From NCBI GenBank assembly GCA_046351215.1, contig JAXLYX010000025.1, positions 1 through 62,248 of the forward strand: a stretch of 62,248 nucleotides of DNA, given 5' to 3'. Every line of letters starts with the position of its first letter. Position 1 is the stretch's first letter. The position numbers and the translations under genes were made by a program. Below the pieces are notes generated by a model that did no database searches, was not told the DNA's origin, and was given only the letters and a program-made list of their open reading frames with translations. This stretch comes from JAXLYX01 sp046351215 (GTDB taxonomy: Bacteria; Myxococcota_A; Polyangia; Polyangiales; Houyiibacteriaceae). Of the stretch, positions 25,316 through 34,404 are shown piece after piece.

Positions 25316-26683
25316 TCAGCCCGCCACGTCGCTCGGCACGAGCCTGCGATGGTGCGCGAGCAAGAGCCCACCGAGCCCGAGCACGACGAGCGCGAGGCCG
25401 ACGTTCGCGATCGCGAAGGCGCGCGTCGGGAGCTCGAGGACCTCGACGCCGACGAAGACGAGCAGGGCGCTCACCACGTCGCCACAGCGGACGAAGAAGG
25501 TGTCGATCGCCTGCTTCGCCTTGTACTTCTCCTCGCGGCGCGTCGGGAGCCAGACGAGGGCCTTCGCGGTGTTGGCGAGCGAGTAGTCGCAGGCGTTCTC
25601 GGCGCTCTTCAGGATGCGGAAGACCGCGAAGCCGAGGGCGCTCGCCGCCGCCCCGTAGGTGAGCAGCGAGACGAAGGGGGCCGCGAGGAGCACGGCGCGG
25701 AGGCCTCCGTAGCGGACGACGCGGCTCGCGACGAGCACCTGGAGGAGCACGGCCGCGACGTTCACGCCGAGGAAGAAATCGCCGTAGAAGCTGCCGATGA
25801 AGCCCCGCACGAAGTCTTCGCGCACGAGCTCGGCGGAGCTCGTCCGCGCGGCCTCGAAGGCGGCCGCGGCCCGTTCGACCACGGCGTGGCTCAGGAGGAA
25901 CTCGCCGTTCGAGTTCACGAGGGTGCTGACGACGAGCGCGACCGCGAGGATCCGCAGATACGGGTTCTTCGCGACGAGCGCGAAGCCGTCGGTGGAGACG
26001 AGCGGCACGTCGTGGGGCCTCCCCGCGGCCCCGTCCGAGGCGCCGCGCGAGAGCCAGAGGTAGAGCACCGCGTGCACCGCGACGAAGCCGGCCGAGAGGT
26101 GGAAGATCGCCGCGACCGGCATGCCGCGATCGAAGAGTCGACCCGCGAGGAGCGAGCCGGCCGCGCTGCCGACGGTGGCTCCGATGCCGACGAGCGGGAA
26201 GAGCCGACGACCGGTCGACTCGTCGTGGAGATCGTTCGCGAAGGACCAGAACTGGGCGACGGCGAAGACCCCGAAGACCCCGACGAAGACGTAGAAGGCG
26301 AAGCCGAGGTAGGGCACGCGGAGGTGCGCGAGCACCGCGAAGACCTCGACGGCGACCGCGGAGGCGAGCGTCGAGAGGAAGACGAGGCGTCGCGGCGGGA
26401 TGCGCGTGGCGAGGAAGCCGTAGGCCGGCACCGCGAGGACGAGGAAGACCGCCTGGGCCGCCGCCGCATAGGACTTCAGCGTCGCGCCGCCCGTCGCGAG
26501 CACGAGGGGCTCGCGGAGCGTCTTGAGGAGGTAGTAGGCGAAGAGCGCGACGAAGAGGTTCGCGAGGAGGAGCAGCGCCCCCGCACCCTCGCCGGCCCGG
26601 ACGTCGGCGGCGACCGAGAGCGCTCGTTCGAGCGCGCCCTTCCGGGTCTCGGCGTGGAGGACGGGCGTGGCTTCGGCGTGCAT
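25316..26683 (-). CDS. ATP/ADP-translocase-like nucleotide transporter
   Basis: A 455-residue membrane protein with about eleven hydrophobic segments. The first, FVALFAYYLLKTLREPLVL, and the block FWSFANDLHDESTGRRLFPLVGIGATVGSAAGS closely follow the NTT/TLC family that exchanges NTP for NDP in chloroplasts, Chlamydia and Rickettsia. Free-living relatives exist, often with unknown substrates, so export or import of another phosphorylated solute is possible. The ATG at 26683 is preferred over a GTG at 26713. It is the next gene upstream of the hybrid kinase on the same strand, 94 bp away. Confidence 0.75.
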   Translation of the reverse strand: MHAEATPVLHAETRKGALERALSVAADVRAGEGAGALLLLANLFVALFAYYLLKTLREPLVLATGGATLKSYAAAAQAVFLVLAVPAYGFLATRIPPRRLVFLSTLASAVAVEVFAVLAHLRVPYLGFAFYVFVGVFGVFAVAQFWSFANDLHDESTGRRLFPLVGIGATVGSAAGSLLAGRLFDRGMPVAAIFHLSAGFVAVHAVLYLWLSRGASDGAAGRPHDVPLVSTDGFALVAKNPYLRILAVALVVSTLVNSNGEFLLSHAVVERAAAAFEAARTSSAELVREDFVRGFIGSFYGDFFLGVNVAAVLLQVLVASRVVRYGGLRAVLLAAPFVSLLTYGAAASALGFAVFRILKSAENACDYSLANTAKALVWLPTRREEKYKAKQAIDTFFVRCGDVVSALLVFVGVEVLELPTRAFAIANVGLALVVLGLGGLLLAHHRRLVPSDVAG

Positions 26684-26774
26684 CGAGTCCCTCGGGGCGG
26701 AGGCTAGACGCACCCCCGTTCATCCCGGAAATTCCCGACGCACGAGGCCCGCGAACGGTCTACGGGTCCGCCCT

Positions 26775-27476
26775 TCAGACGTTGGTCGAGACGACGACGG
26801 CGACCCGCACGGCCTCGAAGAGGCGGGCCGAGAGTCGGCCCCGCTCGGCCTCGAGGACCGGATCGTCGAGGACGAAATCGTTCCAGGAGCCCATCCCGCC
26901 GAAGACGTCGGCGCGCTCGGCGGCGGCCGCGAGGGCCCGGACCTCGGCCGGCGCCCCGAGCGGCAGGGCATCCCAATCGGAGGCCGCACCCGCCTCGAGG
27001 AGGGCGAGGGTCTCGGCGAAGCCCCGCTCCCATCCCCCGAGGCTCGTCCGCTCCCCGAGCGCGACCAGGGCCTCGAGGACGTCCTCGAGCAGCTCGGTCG
27101 CCTCGGCCACGGACGTCTCGGGGGCCGCGCCCTTCGGCCTCCGGCCCGTCGAGCGGAGGAAGAGATCGAAAGCGGCGGCCGGCGAGACCGCATCCGGGCG
27201 ACGGGCGAGGCTCGACAGGAAGGCCTCGACCTCGGTCTCGAGCCAGAGCTCGAGAGCCAGCGCCGTGCTGAGGGTGGGGACCCACCCCTCCTCGCGTCCC
27301 CGGGCGAAGAAGGCGCCCGTGTCGAGGAAGGTCTCCTCGCCGCGGACGATCTCGGACGCGCGGATCCACCGCTTCTCCGTGAGCACACGGTCGCAGGCAT
27401 CGAGGGGGAGCTCGCCCCGCACGATGGGGCGACCGTACGCGACGAGGGTCCTCAGAACGGCCAGATCCAGGCGCAT
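26775..27476 (-). CDS. Hypothetical protein, helical
   Basis: A 233-residue soluble, almost entirely helical protein that I do not recognise. It begins MRLDLAVLRTLVAYGRP and has a long acidic middle (ATELLEDVLEALVALGERTSL). There is no signal peptide, membrane helix or catalytic motif. Acidic and Ala-rich composition suggests a scaffold or regulatory role, but that is a guess. I chose the ATG at 27476 because a TAGGGT hexamer lies 7 nt upstream and the region further upstream is low-complexity, Arg/Pro-rich and unlikely to be coding. Confidence 0.68.
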   Translation of the reverse strand: MRLDLAVLRTLVAYGRPIVRGELPLDACDRVLTEKRWIRASEIVRGEETFLDTGAFFARGREEGWVPTLSTALALELWLETEVEAFLSSLARRPDAVSPAAAFDLFLRSTGRRPKGAAPETSVAEATELLEDVLEALVALGERTSLGGWERGFAETLALLEAGAASDWDALPLGAPAEVRALAAAAERADVFGGMGSWNDFVLDDPVLEAERGRLSARLFEAVRVAVVVSTNV

Positions 27477-27631
27477 CGGCCCAACCCTAGGCGGAGCCCC
27501 CGAGGGTTGTCGAGGGGACGGGTGGCGGGGAGGGCCGGGGCGGGGGTGGGCTCGAACCCTTCGCCGCACCCGCTGGCTCGGAGATTCATCGGGTCGCGTT
27601 CCCTCCACACGCGACGCGGAAGAGGTGTTCC

Positions 27632-28312
27632 ATGTCCGGGAGCCGAGTGCCCGAGGAGAGCCGAATCACGCCCACAGGCAGCGATCTCGCCGCCACCCTC
27701 GCGCGCATCGACGCGCGTCTCGATCGCCTCGAGCGGACTCTCGCCCCGATCGCGGAGCTCGGACGCACGGCTCCCGATCTGGCGGCCACGGTCGGGGACA
27801 TCCTCGACGAGCAGGCGGCGAAGCTCGGCGACGTGGAGTACCGAGTCCAGGCACTCGCGGACTTGCTCGAGCGGCTCTCGCGGCCCGACACGCTCGCCTC
27901 GCTGCGGAAGGTCGTCGACCTCGCCGAGAGCGCGCCCGACCTCGTCGCCACGATGACGGACGTCTTCGACGAGACGATGGCCGAAGCCGAAGCGGAGGGC
28001 CTCGACCTCACGCACGTGATCGGCGATGCGAAGCATCTCGCGATGGGCCTCCTGCGCCTCACGACGTCGCGCGAGCTCAAAGCCCTTCTCTCGTCGGGCA
28101 TGCTCGATCCGAAGGCCCTCGGGATCCTCGGCATGGTGGCGAAGTCCACCGCCGACGCGCAGGAGACCGAGCCGCCGCGCGTCGGTCTCGTGGGCATGAT
28201 GCGCGCCCTCGGCGATGCCGACGTCCAGCGCGCCACGGGTTTCGTGCTGCGCATCGCGACCTCGTTCGGTCGCGCCCTCGCGCGCACCGACAAGCGACTG
28301 ACCGCGGGCTGA
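27632..28312 (+). CDS. DUF1641-domain protein
   Basis: A 226-residue helical protein with heptad-like leucines (about 25-110) and the DUF1641 core near the C-terminus (EPPRVGLVGMMRALGDADVQRATGFVLRIATSFGRAL). Genes of this family commonly precede sulfide:quinone oxidoreductase genes, and that is the case here: the SQR gene starts 30 bp downstream on the same strand. A membrane-recruitment or accessory role for the SQR is inference from this pairing. No RBS is obvious; the surrounding bases contain GAGG. Confidence 0.8.
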   Translation: MSGSRVPEESRITPTGSDLAATLARIDARLDRLERTLAPIAELGRTAPDLAATVGDILDEQAAKLGDVEYRVQALADLLERLSRPDTLASLRKVVDLAESAPDLVATMTDVFDETMAEAEAEGLDLTHVIGDAKHLAMGLLRLTTSRELKALLSSGMLDPKALGILGMVAKSTADAQETEPPRVGLVGMMRALGDADVQRATGFVLRIATSFGRALARTDKRLTAG

Positions 28313-28341
28313 TCCGCCTCCGCACCGAAGAGGAAGACGAC

Positions 28342-29538
<1,197 letters not shown>

Positions 29539-29550
29539 GCGCGCAGCCGC

Positions 29551-30033
29551 TCACGGAGCGAACGCGCCCATCGCGACGTTGAACGTCACGAGGAGCGAGA
29601 GCACGAAGGCGAGCCAGACCTGCCAGGCGACTCCCGGGTCGAGCGTGCACACGCCGGGCGCGAAGGGGAGGTAGCGGACGGCGACGCGATCCCCGGGGGT
29701 TCGCATCCGCACCTTGCCCATCGAGGCTCCGGCGTGGGTCTCTATGGCCGCCCCGAAATGGAGGCGGCCTCCCTCGTAGGTCTTCCCGCCGACGGAGTAC
29801 CGGTACCGGAGACGCAGGTAGTAGCGGAGGCCCTGGCGCTGTCGCTTCGAGCTCTCGAAGCGGCACTCGAGGATCTCCGCCTCCGCCGTCGGCCATGCGC
29901 GCGCCGTGAGGCCGAACGCGATCCACGCGATCGACCAGAGGAGGACGCCGCTCGAGAGCGAGAGACCGATCAGGCCGGGCACGACCTCGTCCATCGGCCG
30001 GTTCCCGAAGAGCCGCATCGGTGCTTCCTGCAT
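29551..30033 (-). CDS. DUF3592-like membrane protein
   Basis: A 160-residue protein with two hydrophobic segments, about 18-40 and 135-157, enclosing a periplasmic beta-rich domain. That domain has ECRFESSKRQRQGLRYYLRLRYRYSVGGKTYEGGR and PGDRVAVRYLPFAPGVCTLDPG, the pattern of the DUF3592 family. Function is unknown. The start at 30033 is the first ATG that gives the short cytosolic lead; the ATG at 30018 is also possible. It is convergent with the SQR gene (12 bp apart), so it is unlikely to be co-transcribed. Confidence 0.72.
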   Translation of the reverse strand: MQEAPMRLFGNRPMDEVVPGLIGLSLSSGVLLWSIAWIAFGLTARAWPTAEAEILECRFESSKRQRQGLRYYLRLRYRYSVGGKTYEGGRLHFGAAIETHAGASMGKVRMRTPGDRVAVRYLPFAPGVCTLDPGVAWQVWLAFVLSLLVTFNVAMGAFAP

Positions 30034-30180
30034 GGCGTCCCCCGCGGGAACGCTACCGGACGCGCGCGCTTCCCACCATCCCGACGAAGAGGGCGGGTGC
30101 GGCCTCCTGGCCGAGCCTCGCAGAAGCACGGGACGGGGCGAGGTCTTCGCGATAGGCTCGTCTGTCCGGTAGAGCCGACG

Positions 30181-30573
30181 ATGTTCGCCCCCCGCACCGA
30201 CCGACTCGCGAATCCGCCCGGCGAGGTGACCACGCGTCCCCTCGAGGGCTCGATCGTCGAGACGAAGTACGTCGGCGAGTGCGGAGCCGAGACCGTCGCG
30301 AAGGTCCTCGCCTACACGCCGGAGGTGCTCGAACAGATCCCCGGCACGCGCTGGCTGCTCGAGATGAGCGAGGTCACGAGCGCGCACGTCGACGCACGCA
30401 AGCCGGGGGGCGAGATCCTGCGCCTCTTCCGCGAGCGGGGCGGCGAGCGCTTCGCGATCGTCGTCCCCGTGCCGGCGATCCGGATGCTCATCACGACCGT
30501 CGCCTTCGCGACCGGGCTGCCGATCCGCAGCTTCGACACGCGCGAGCAGGCCCTCGCGTACCTGCGCTCCTGA
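30181..30573 (+). CDS. SpoIIAA/STAS-like small protein
   Basis: A 130-residue protein whose size and alpha/beta pattern (GTRWLLEMSEVTSAHVDARKPGGEILRLFRERGG then IRSFDTREQALAYLRS) resemble small STAS/SpoIIAA-like proteins. No serine phospho-acceptor signature can be assigned. The stop is 4 nt before the ATG of the radical SAM gene, so the two are almost certainly co-translated. The family assignment is weak, and the safest reading is a small partner protein of the radical SAM enzyme. Confidence 0.6.
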   Translation: MFAPRTDRLANPPGEVTTRPLEGSIVETKYVGECGAETVAKVLAYTPEVLEQIPGTRWLLEMSEVTSAHVDARKPGGEILRLFRERGGERFAIVVPVPAIRMLITTVAFATGLPIRSFDTREQALAYLRS

Positions 30574-30577
30574 GCCG

Positions 30578-32029
30578 ATGGCCCACAAGACCCGCCCCTA
30601 CCTCTTCTACTCGGCGACGCGCGCCCTCTGCGGCACCTGCCTCCGCGTGGTCGACGCGAAGGAGCTCATCGAGGGCGAGCGCGTCTACCTCTGGAAGCGC
30701 TGCCCCGAGCACGGCGTCTCCCGCGTCCTTCTCTCGGACGACGCGGAGTATTTCCGGCTCGGACGCGAGGCCTTCCTGAAGGCGCCCGAGCAGGTCGAGC
30801 ACCACAACACCGGCGTCGAGCACGGCTGCCCCTACGACTGCGGCATCTGCCCGGACCACGAGCAGCACGGCTGCGTGACGCTCCTCGAGATCACCGACCA
30901 CTGCAACCTGCGCTGTCCGACCTGCTACGCGTCGAGCGGACCCGAACGGCTCTCGCACCGGCCCCTCGCCCAGATCGAACGGATGCTCGATCGCATCGTC
31001 GCGAACGAGCGGGAGCCCGACGTCGTCCAGATCTCGGGCGGCGAGCCGACGCTGCACCCCGACTTCTTCGCCGTGCTCGACGCGTGTCGGAAGCGCCCGA
31101 TCCGTCACCTGATGCTGAACACGAACGGCCTCCGGATCGCTCGCGAGGACGGCTTTGCCGAAAGGCTCGCGCGGTACGCCCCGCGCTTCGAGGTCTACCT
31201 CCAATTCGACTCGCTCTCGGCCGAGCCGCAGCGGGTGCTGCGCGGCGCCGACCTCCGGCGGATCCGCGAGGAGGCGCTCGATCGCCTCGACGCGCTGAAC
31301 CTCTCGACGACGCTCGTCGTCACGCTGCGTCGCGGCCTGAACGACCACGAGATCGGCGACATCCTGCGCTACGCCGCGTCGCGGAGGTGCGTGCGCGGGG
31401 TGACGCTCCAGCCCGTGCAGGACGCCGGCCGCGTCGAGGGCTTCGACGCCGAGGCGCATCGCCTCACGATCTCCGAGGTGCGCCGGAAGCTCGTCGAGCA
31501 GTTCCCGACCTTCACGAAGGAGGACGTGCTCCCCGTCCCCTGCCATCCCGACTCGCTCGCGATGGCCTACGCGATCAAGGGCACGGGCGAGGCCGCGGGC
31601 ACGATCGCCCCGCTCACGCGCTTCGTCGATCGGAAGCTGCTCGTCGAGGGCGGCCGGAACACGATCGTGCTCGAGGACGATCCCGAGCTCCGCCTGCGCT
31701 TCTCGCGCGCGCTCTTCGAAACGTTCTCGACGGCCCACGGCCCCGAGAGCGCCTCGCGCTCGCTCTCGCAGCTGCTCTGCTGCCTGCCGCAGGTCGAGGC
31801 GCTGCCCGAGCTGACCTACGACCGCGTCTTCCGCGTCGTGATCATGCAGTTCCTCGACCGGCACACGATGGACCTCCGCAGCGTCCGCAAGAGCTGCGTG
31901 CACATCGCGCATCCGGACGGCGAGCGCGTGATCCCCTTCGACACGTACAACGTCCTCTACCGAGACCGGCTCGAGGAGGACGTGCTCGTGCCGCTGCGGG
32001 CGCGTGTGGAGCGGATGGGGGGCGGCTGA
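30578..32029 (+). CDS. Radical SAM protein with two CxxxCxxC motifs (MJ0619-like)
   Basis: A 483-residue protein. The radical SAM [4Fe-4S] motif is CNLRCPTC at residues 109-116, followed by ISGGEPTLH. A second CxxxCxxC (CPYDCGIC) lies just before it at residues 84-91, and CGTC with a further Cys lies at 18-42. Twin motifs of this kind are known in MJ0619, the archaeal enzyme that methylates tetrahydromethanopterin, so a methylation or carbon-transfer reaction on a pterin-like substrate is a fair hypothesis. It is co-translated with the STAS-like gene. The last 109 bp are duplicated downstream of a toxin-antitoxin module. Confidence 0.92.
   Translation: MAHKTRPYLFYSATRALCGTCLRVVDAKELIEGERVYLWKRCPEHGVSRVLLSDDAEYFRLGREAFLKAPEQVEHHNTGVEHGCPYDCGICPDHEQHGCVTLLEITDHCNLRCPTCYASSGPERLSHRPLAQIERMLDRIVANEREPDVVQISGGEPTLHPDFFAVLDACRKRPIRHLMLNTNGLRIAREDGFAERLARYAPRFEVYLQFDSLSAEPQRVLRGADLRRIREEALDRLDALNLSTTLVVTLRRGLNDHEIGDILRYAASRRCVRGVTLQPVQDAGRVEGFDAEAHRLTISEVRRKLVEQFPTFTKEDVLPVPCHPDSLAMAYAIKGTGEAAGTIAPLTRFVDRKLLVEGGRNTIVLEDDPELRLRFSRALFETFSTAHGPESASRSLSQLLCCLPQVEALPELTYDRVFRVVIMQFLDRHTMDLRSVRKSCVHIAHPDGERVIPFDTYNVLYRDRLEEDVLVPLRARVERMGGG
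31921..32029 (+). repeat. Direct repeat, left copy (radical SAM gene 3' end)
   Basis: This is the original copy of a 109-bp stretch, inside the 3' end of the radical SAM gene and including its stop. It matches 32699-32806 with about 12 mismatches and one 1-base gap (roughly 89% identity by hand alignment). The Doc-type toxin-antitoxin genes lie between the two copies. Confidence 0.85.
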
Positions 32030-32059
32030 GCTCGGTCGGGTGTCCCTCGCCGGGTGTTC

Positions 32060-32087
32060 TTGACGCTTCTAGAAACGTCCATACACT
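32060..32087 (+). promoter_or_regulatory. Antitoxin promoter with internal operator palindrome
   Basis: TTGACG (32060-32065) and TACACT (32082-32087) are 16 bp apart, and the antitoxin ATG follows 7 nt after the -10, so the mRNA is probably leaderless. Between the hexamers lies the imperfect 18-bp palindrome GACGCTTCTAGAAACGTC (32062-32079, one mismatched pair). That position and shape fit autorepression by the antitoxin. Confidence 0.6.
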
Positions 32088-32094
32088 GCGAATC

Positions 32095-32310
32095 ATGGGT
32101 CATTCGGTGAAGTTCGCCTCGACGATGGACAGCGACCTGCTCCACGCGCTGCGCGAGCATGCGGAGCGGTCGGGGCGTTCGATCAGCTCGATCCTCGAGA
32201 CGGCCGTGGCCGAGCATCTCGATCGCGTCCGTGTGCGACCCGCGTTCCGCGCCGCCGTCGACCAGGTCCTCGACGAGCACGACGAGCTGCTCGCTCGCCT
32301 CGCGCGCTGA
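32095..32310 (+). CDS. Ribbon-helix-helix-like antitoxin of a Doc module
   Basis: A 71-residue protein. The N-terminal VKFASTMDSDLLHALREHAERSGRSISSILETAVAEHL follows the ribbon-helix-helix (CopG-like) pattern: one beta strand then two helices, able to bind the palindrome in its own promoter. The C-terminal 25 residues are charged and probably bind the toxin. It ends 9 nt before the Doc-type toxin, the usual antitoxin-first order. The start ATG is fixed by the -10 box 7 nt upstream. Confidence 0.8.
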   Translation: MGHSVKFASTMDSDLLHALREHAERSGRSISSILETAVAEHLDRVRVRPAFRAAVDQVLDEHDELLARLAR

Positions 32311-32319
32311 GGCGACCGC

Positions 32320-32709
32320 GTGGCGCACGAGACCTTCTTTCCGACCCTCGACGAGGTGCTCTACCTCCACGCGGCGCTCCTCGCGCGCCACGGAGGGGCT
32401 CCGGGCGTGCGCGACCTCGGACTCGTCGAGAGCGCTCTCGCCCGTCCTCGCTCGGGCTATTACGCGAGCCTCTCGGAGCAGGCCTCGGCCTTGCTCCAGA
32501 GCTTCGCGCGCAACCATGCCTTCGTCGACGGGAACAAGCGCGTGGCCTGGGCGATCGCGTGCGTCTTCCTACGCGTGAACGGCTATGTCGTGGTCGTCGA
32601 TGCGGACGACGCCGAGCGTTTCCTCATCGAGCGCGTGATCGGCTCGCACGCCGAGATCGACGAGATCCGAGGCTGGCTCGAAGCGCGCATGGCGCCGGCG
32701 AGCGGGTGA
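32320..32709 (+). CDS. doc: Doc-type toxin (Fic/DOC family)
   Basis: A 129-residue death-on-curing toxin with a GTG start. The active-site motif is HAFVDGNKR at residues 66-74, the HxFx(D)xNKR form of Doc rather than the HxFxxGNGR of adenylylating Fic proteins. Doc with this motif phosphorylates EF-Tu and stops translation. The motif sits mid-protein as expected. The stop codon (32707-32709) lies inside the duplicated radical SAM 3' end, so the last residues of the toxin come from that repeat. Pairs with the RHH-like antitoxin 9 nt upstream. Confidence 0.9.
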   Translation: MAHETFFPTLDEVLYLHAALLARHGGAPGVRDLGLVESALARPRSGYYASLSEQASALLQSFARNHAFVDGNKRVAWAIACVFLRVNGYVVVVDADDAERFLIERVIGSHAEIDEIRGWLEARMAPASG

Positions 32710-32806
32710 TCCCCTTCGACACGTACGACGTCCCCTATCGAGACAAGCGCGACGAGAACGTGCTCGTGCCGCTGTGCGCGCGCGTGGAGCGGATGGGGGG
32801 GGCTGA
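32699..32806 (+). repeat. Direct repeat, right copy (radical SAM 3' remnant)
   Basis: About 108 bp that match the 3' end of the radical SAM gene (31921-32029) at roughly 89%. In the original frame it still reads ERVIPFDTYDVPYRD and ends VERMGG, but there is no start and no upstream coding part. It is a gene remnant, and the copies enclose the antitoxin-toxin pair. Confidence 0.85.
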
Positions 32807-32839
32807 GGCGGGGGTCGCGCGGCGCTCCAGACGCCCGGT

Positions 32840-33151
32840 TCATCGAGAGCCGCTCAGATCGGGTCCCGCACCCTTGATCGAGCCCCAGACCGCGACGATG
32901 ACGACCGCTTCGGCGCCGGTGACGTAGTACACGTGATGCCGCGTGGCACGCAGGAGAACGCGACGTACGCCAGGAACGTCCGGATGCGGGTAGCGATGTC
33001 CCACGTCAGGCGCGACCGCGAGGGTCTCGATTGCTGCAGCGAGCTCTTCGGTGAAGAGACCCGGCGACGCGGTGCGATTCGAACGCCACCAGGAATCGAT
33101 TCGTCTCATCCGCGCCTCGGCCTCGGGCGCGACGATGACCTGTCGCATCAC
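32840..33151 (-). CDS. RelE/ParE-family toxin
   Basis: A 103-residue basic protein with the RelE/ParE fold pattern: VIVAPEAEARMRRIDSWWRSNR, PDVGHRYPHPDVPGVRRVLLRATRHHVYYV, and the final strand VVIVAVWGS. The conserved Arg residues and the VYYV strand fit the ParE/RelE superfamily; whether it cleaves mRNA or blocks gyrase cannot be told. Its ATG overlaps the antitoxin stop by 4 nt (ATGA), so translation is coupled. It is convergent with the radical SAM remnant. Confidence 0.88.
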   Translation of the reverse strand: MMRQVIVAPEAEARMRRIDSWWRSNRTASPGLFTEELAAAIETLAVAPDVGHRYPHPDVPGVRRVLLRATRHHVYYVTGAEAVVIVAVWGSIKGAGPDLSGSR

Positions 33152-33375
33152 CGATTTCGGAGGTCGCCGAGCACGTCGGCGGCAAGCCGCCCACGGCCCT
33201 CTGCGATGGAGCGCACGGCCGAGGAAATCGCCTCGTCGAGCGCCCGACGGTCGGTCGCGTCGAGCGCATCGCCTTCATCGTCGACCACGAGATCGAGCAC
33301 CGTGCCCTCCGGCAAGACGGTTGGCTCGTCGACGACAAGGCGGCCATTGTGCACACGCGCTCGTATCGATGACAT
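33148..33375 (-). CDS. Antitoxin, AbrB-like N-terminus
   Basis: A 75-residue acidic protein paired with the RelE/ParE toxin. The N-terminus reads RARVHNGRLVVDEPTVLPEGTVLDLVVDD, a beta-hairpin pattern typical of AbrB/MazE-like antitoxins that bind their own promoter. The C-terminal half is helical and acidic-basic mixed, suited to wrapping the toxin. The ATG at 33375 gives the family-standard length; a longer upstream frame has no support. The 65 bp upstream are shared with the end of an SDR gene on the same strand. Confidence 0.8.
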   Translation of the reverse strand: MSSIRARVHNGRLVVDEPTVLPEGTVLDLVVDDEGDALDATDRRALDEAISSAVRSIAEGRGRLAADVLGDLRNR

Positions 33376-33440
33376 GCGTCGGAGTCTAGCAGATCCCATG
33401 CGGTCTCTCGACGACCGCGCGAGCGCCGGCCCGAGCCCCC

Positions 33441-34292
33441 TCAGCCCCGCCCGGTCTGCGAGCCCGGCCCGTCGAGCAGGAAGCCGAAGAGGCCCGAGGA
33501 GAGGATCGCCGCGCCGGGTCCGCCGAGCACGCGCAGCGTCTCGAGCGTGGTGACGGCGACCTGGTTGATCGGCACGGTGTAGTCGGGCACGCAGAGCCAA
33601 CGCCCCTTCTCGATCTCGCGGAGCGCCTCGGCGACGATGCGCTTCGGATCCATCGAGCCGCCGATCACCTTCGCGAGCGTGCGCTTCGCCGGCGAGAGCT
33701 TCTGCTCGTAGCTCGCCGAGCCCTCGATGCCGTTCACGAGCACCGTCGAGACCTGCACGCCGTGGCGGCGGTACTCGAGCCAGAGGCTCTCGGCGAAGAG
33801 GCGGAGGAAGGCCTTCGTCCCCTGGAAGATCCCGTCGATCTCGATCGGCGCGAGGCTGTTCAGCACGTTGACGAAGACGACCGCGCCACGGCCGCGCTCC
33901 ACCATCTTGGCGCCGAACGTGTCGACGAGGAGCATCGGCACCTCGACGTTCATGCGGATCATCCGCCGCTTCGTCGCGCGATCCATCGCGTGGAACATCC
34001 CGACCGTGTGCAGGTTCGCGTTGATCACGAGCAGGTCGATCGAGAGGTCGTTCGTCGCCTCCTCGAGCTTCTCGAGCGCGTCGGCCTCCGTGAGATCGAG
34101 CGCGACGGGCCGGGCCTGCACGCCGTGGTCACGGCGCAGCTCCGCCGCGATCGACTCGAGCAGCGAGAGACGCCGCGCGACGAGCACGACGTCCATGCCG
34201 GCGGCCGCGAGCTGACGGGCGAATTGCTCGCCGACGGTGGTGCTCGCGCCGACGACGAGAGCGGTCTTTCCGAACTTCCGGGTCAGGGACAT
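33441..34292 (-). CDS. SDR-fold protein with degenerate active site
   Basis: A 283-residue protein that aligns with the YqjQ/DltE-like SDR group. The cofactor loop is altered (GASTTVG in place of TGxxxGxG but with the final Gly kept), NNAG is replaced by NANLH, the catalytic Ser region reads FVNVLNSLAPIEI without a clear Ser in place, and the catalytic Tyr is Phe (FQGTK instead of YxxxK). The C-terminal part (PDYTVPINQVAVTTLETLRVLGG) matches membrane-associated SDRs. It is therefore probably not a functional dehydrogenase and may bind a ligand or act as a scaffold. Confidence 0.86.
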   Translation of the reverse strand: MSLTRKFGKTALVVGASTTVGEQFARQLAAAGMDVVLVARRLSLLESIAAELRRDHGVQARPVALDLTEADALEKLEEATNDLSIDLLVINANLHTVGMFHAMDRATKRRMIRMNVEVPMLLVDTFGAKMVERGRGAVVFVNVLNSLAPIEIDGIFQGTKAFLRLFAESLWLEYRRHGVQVSTVLVNGIEGSASYEQKLSPAKRTLAKVIGGSMDPKRIVAEALREIEKGRWLCVPDYTVPINQVAVTTLETLRVLGGPGAAILSSGLFGFLLDGPGSQTGRG

Positions 34293-34404
34293 GGGCCCAT
34301 CCTACGACACGACCGAGGAGGCAGGCACCCGTGACTTCCGCGTGCAGCGAGCCCCTTCCCTCGAAGCGAGTGCGCGCCGATATTCGTCCGCGGAGGTCCT
34401 TCGA

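Noticed and set aside
27540..27610. T-loop-like string GGTTCGAGCCC on the minus strand, possible tRNA
   Set aside because: Only a 3-bp T-stem pairs, and no anticodon arm, D-arm or acceptor stem can be formed around it.
32559..32927. 122-codon plus-strand frame after the Doc gene
   Set aside because: Its only recognisable part is the duplicated radical SAM 3' end; the rest is a shifted frame of Doc, so it is a remnant and not a gene.
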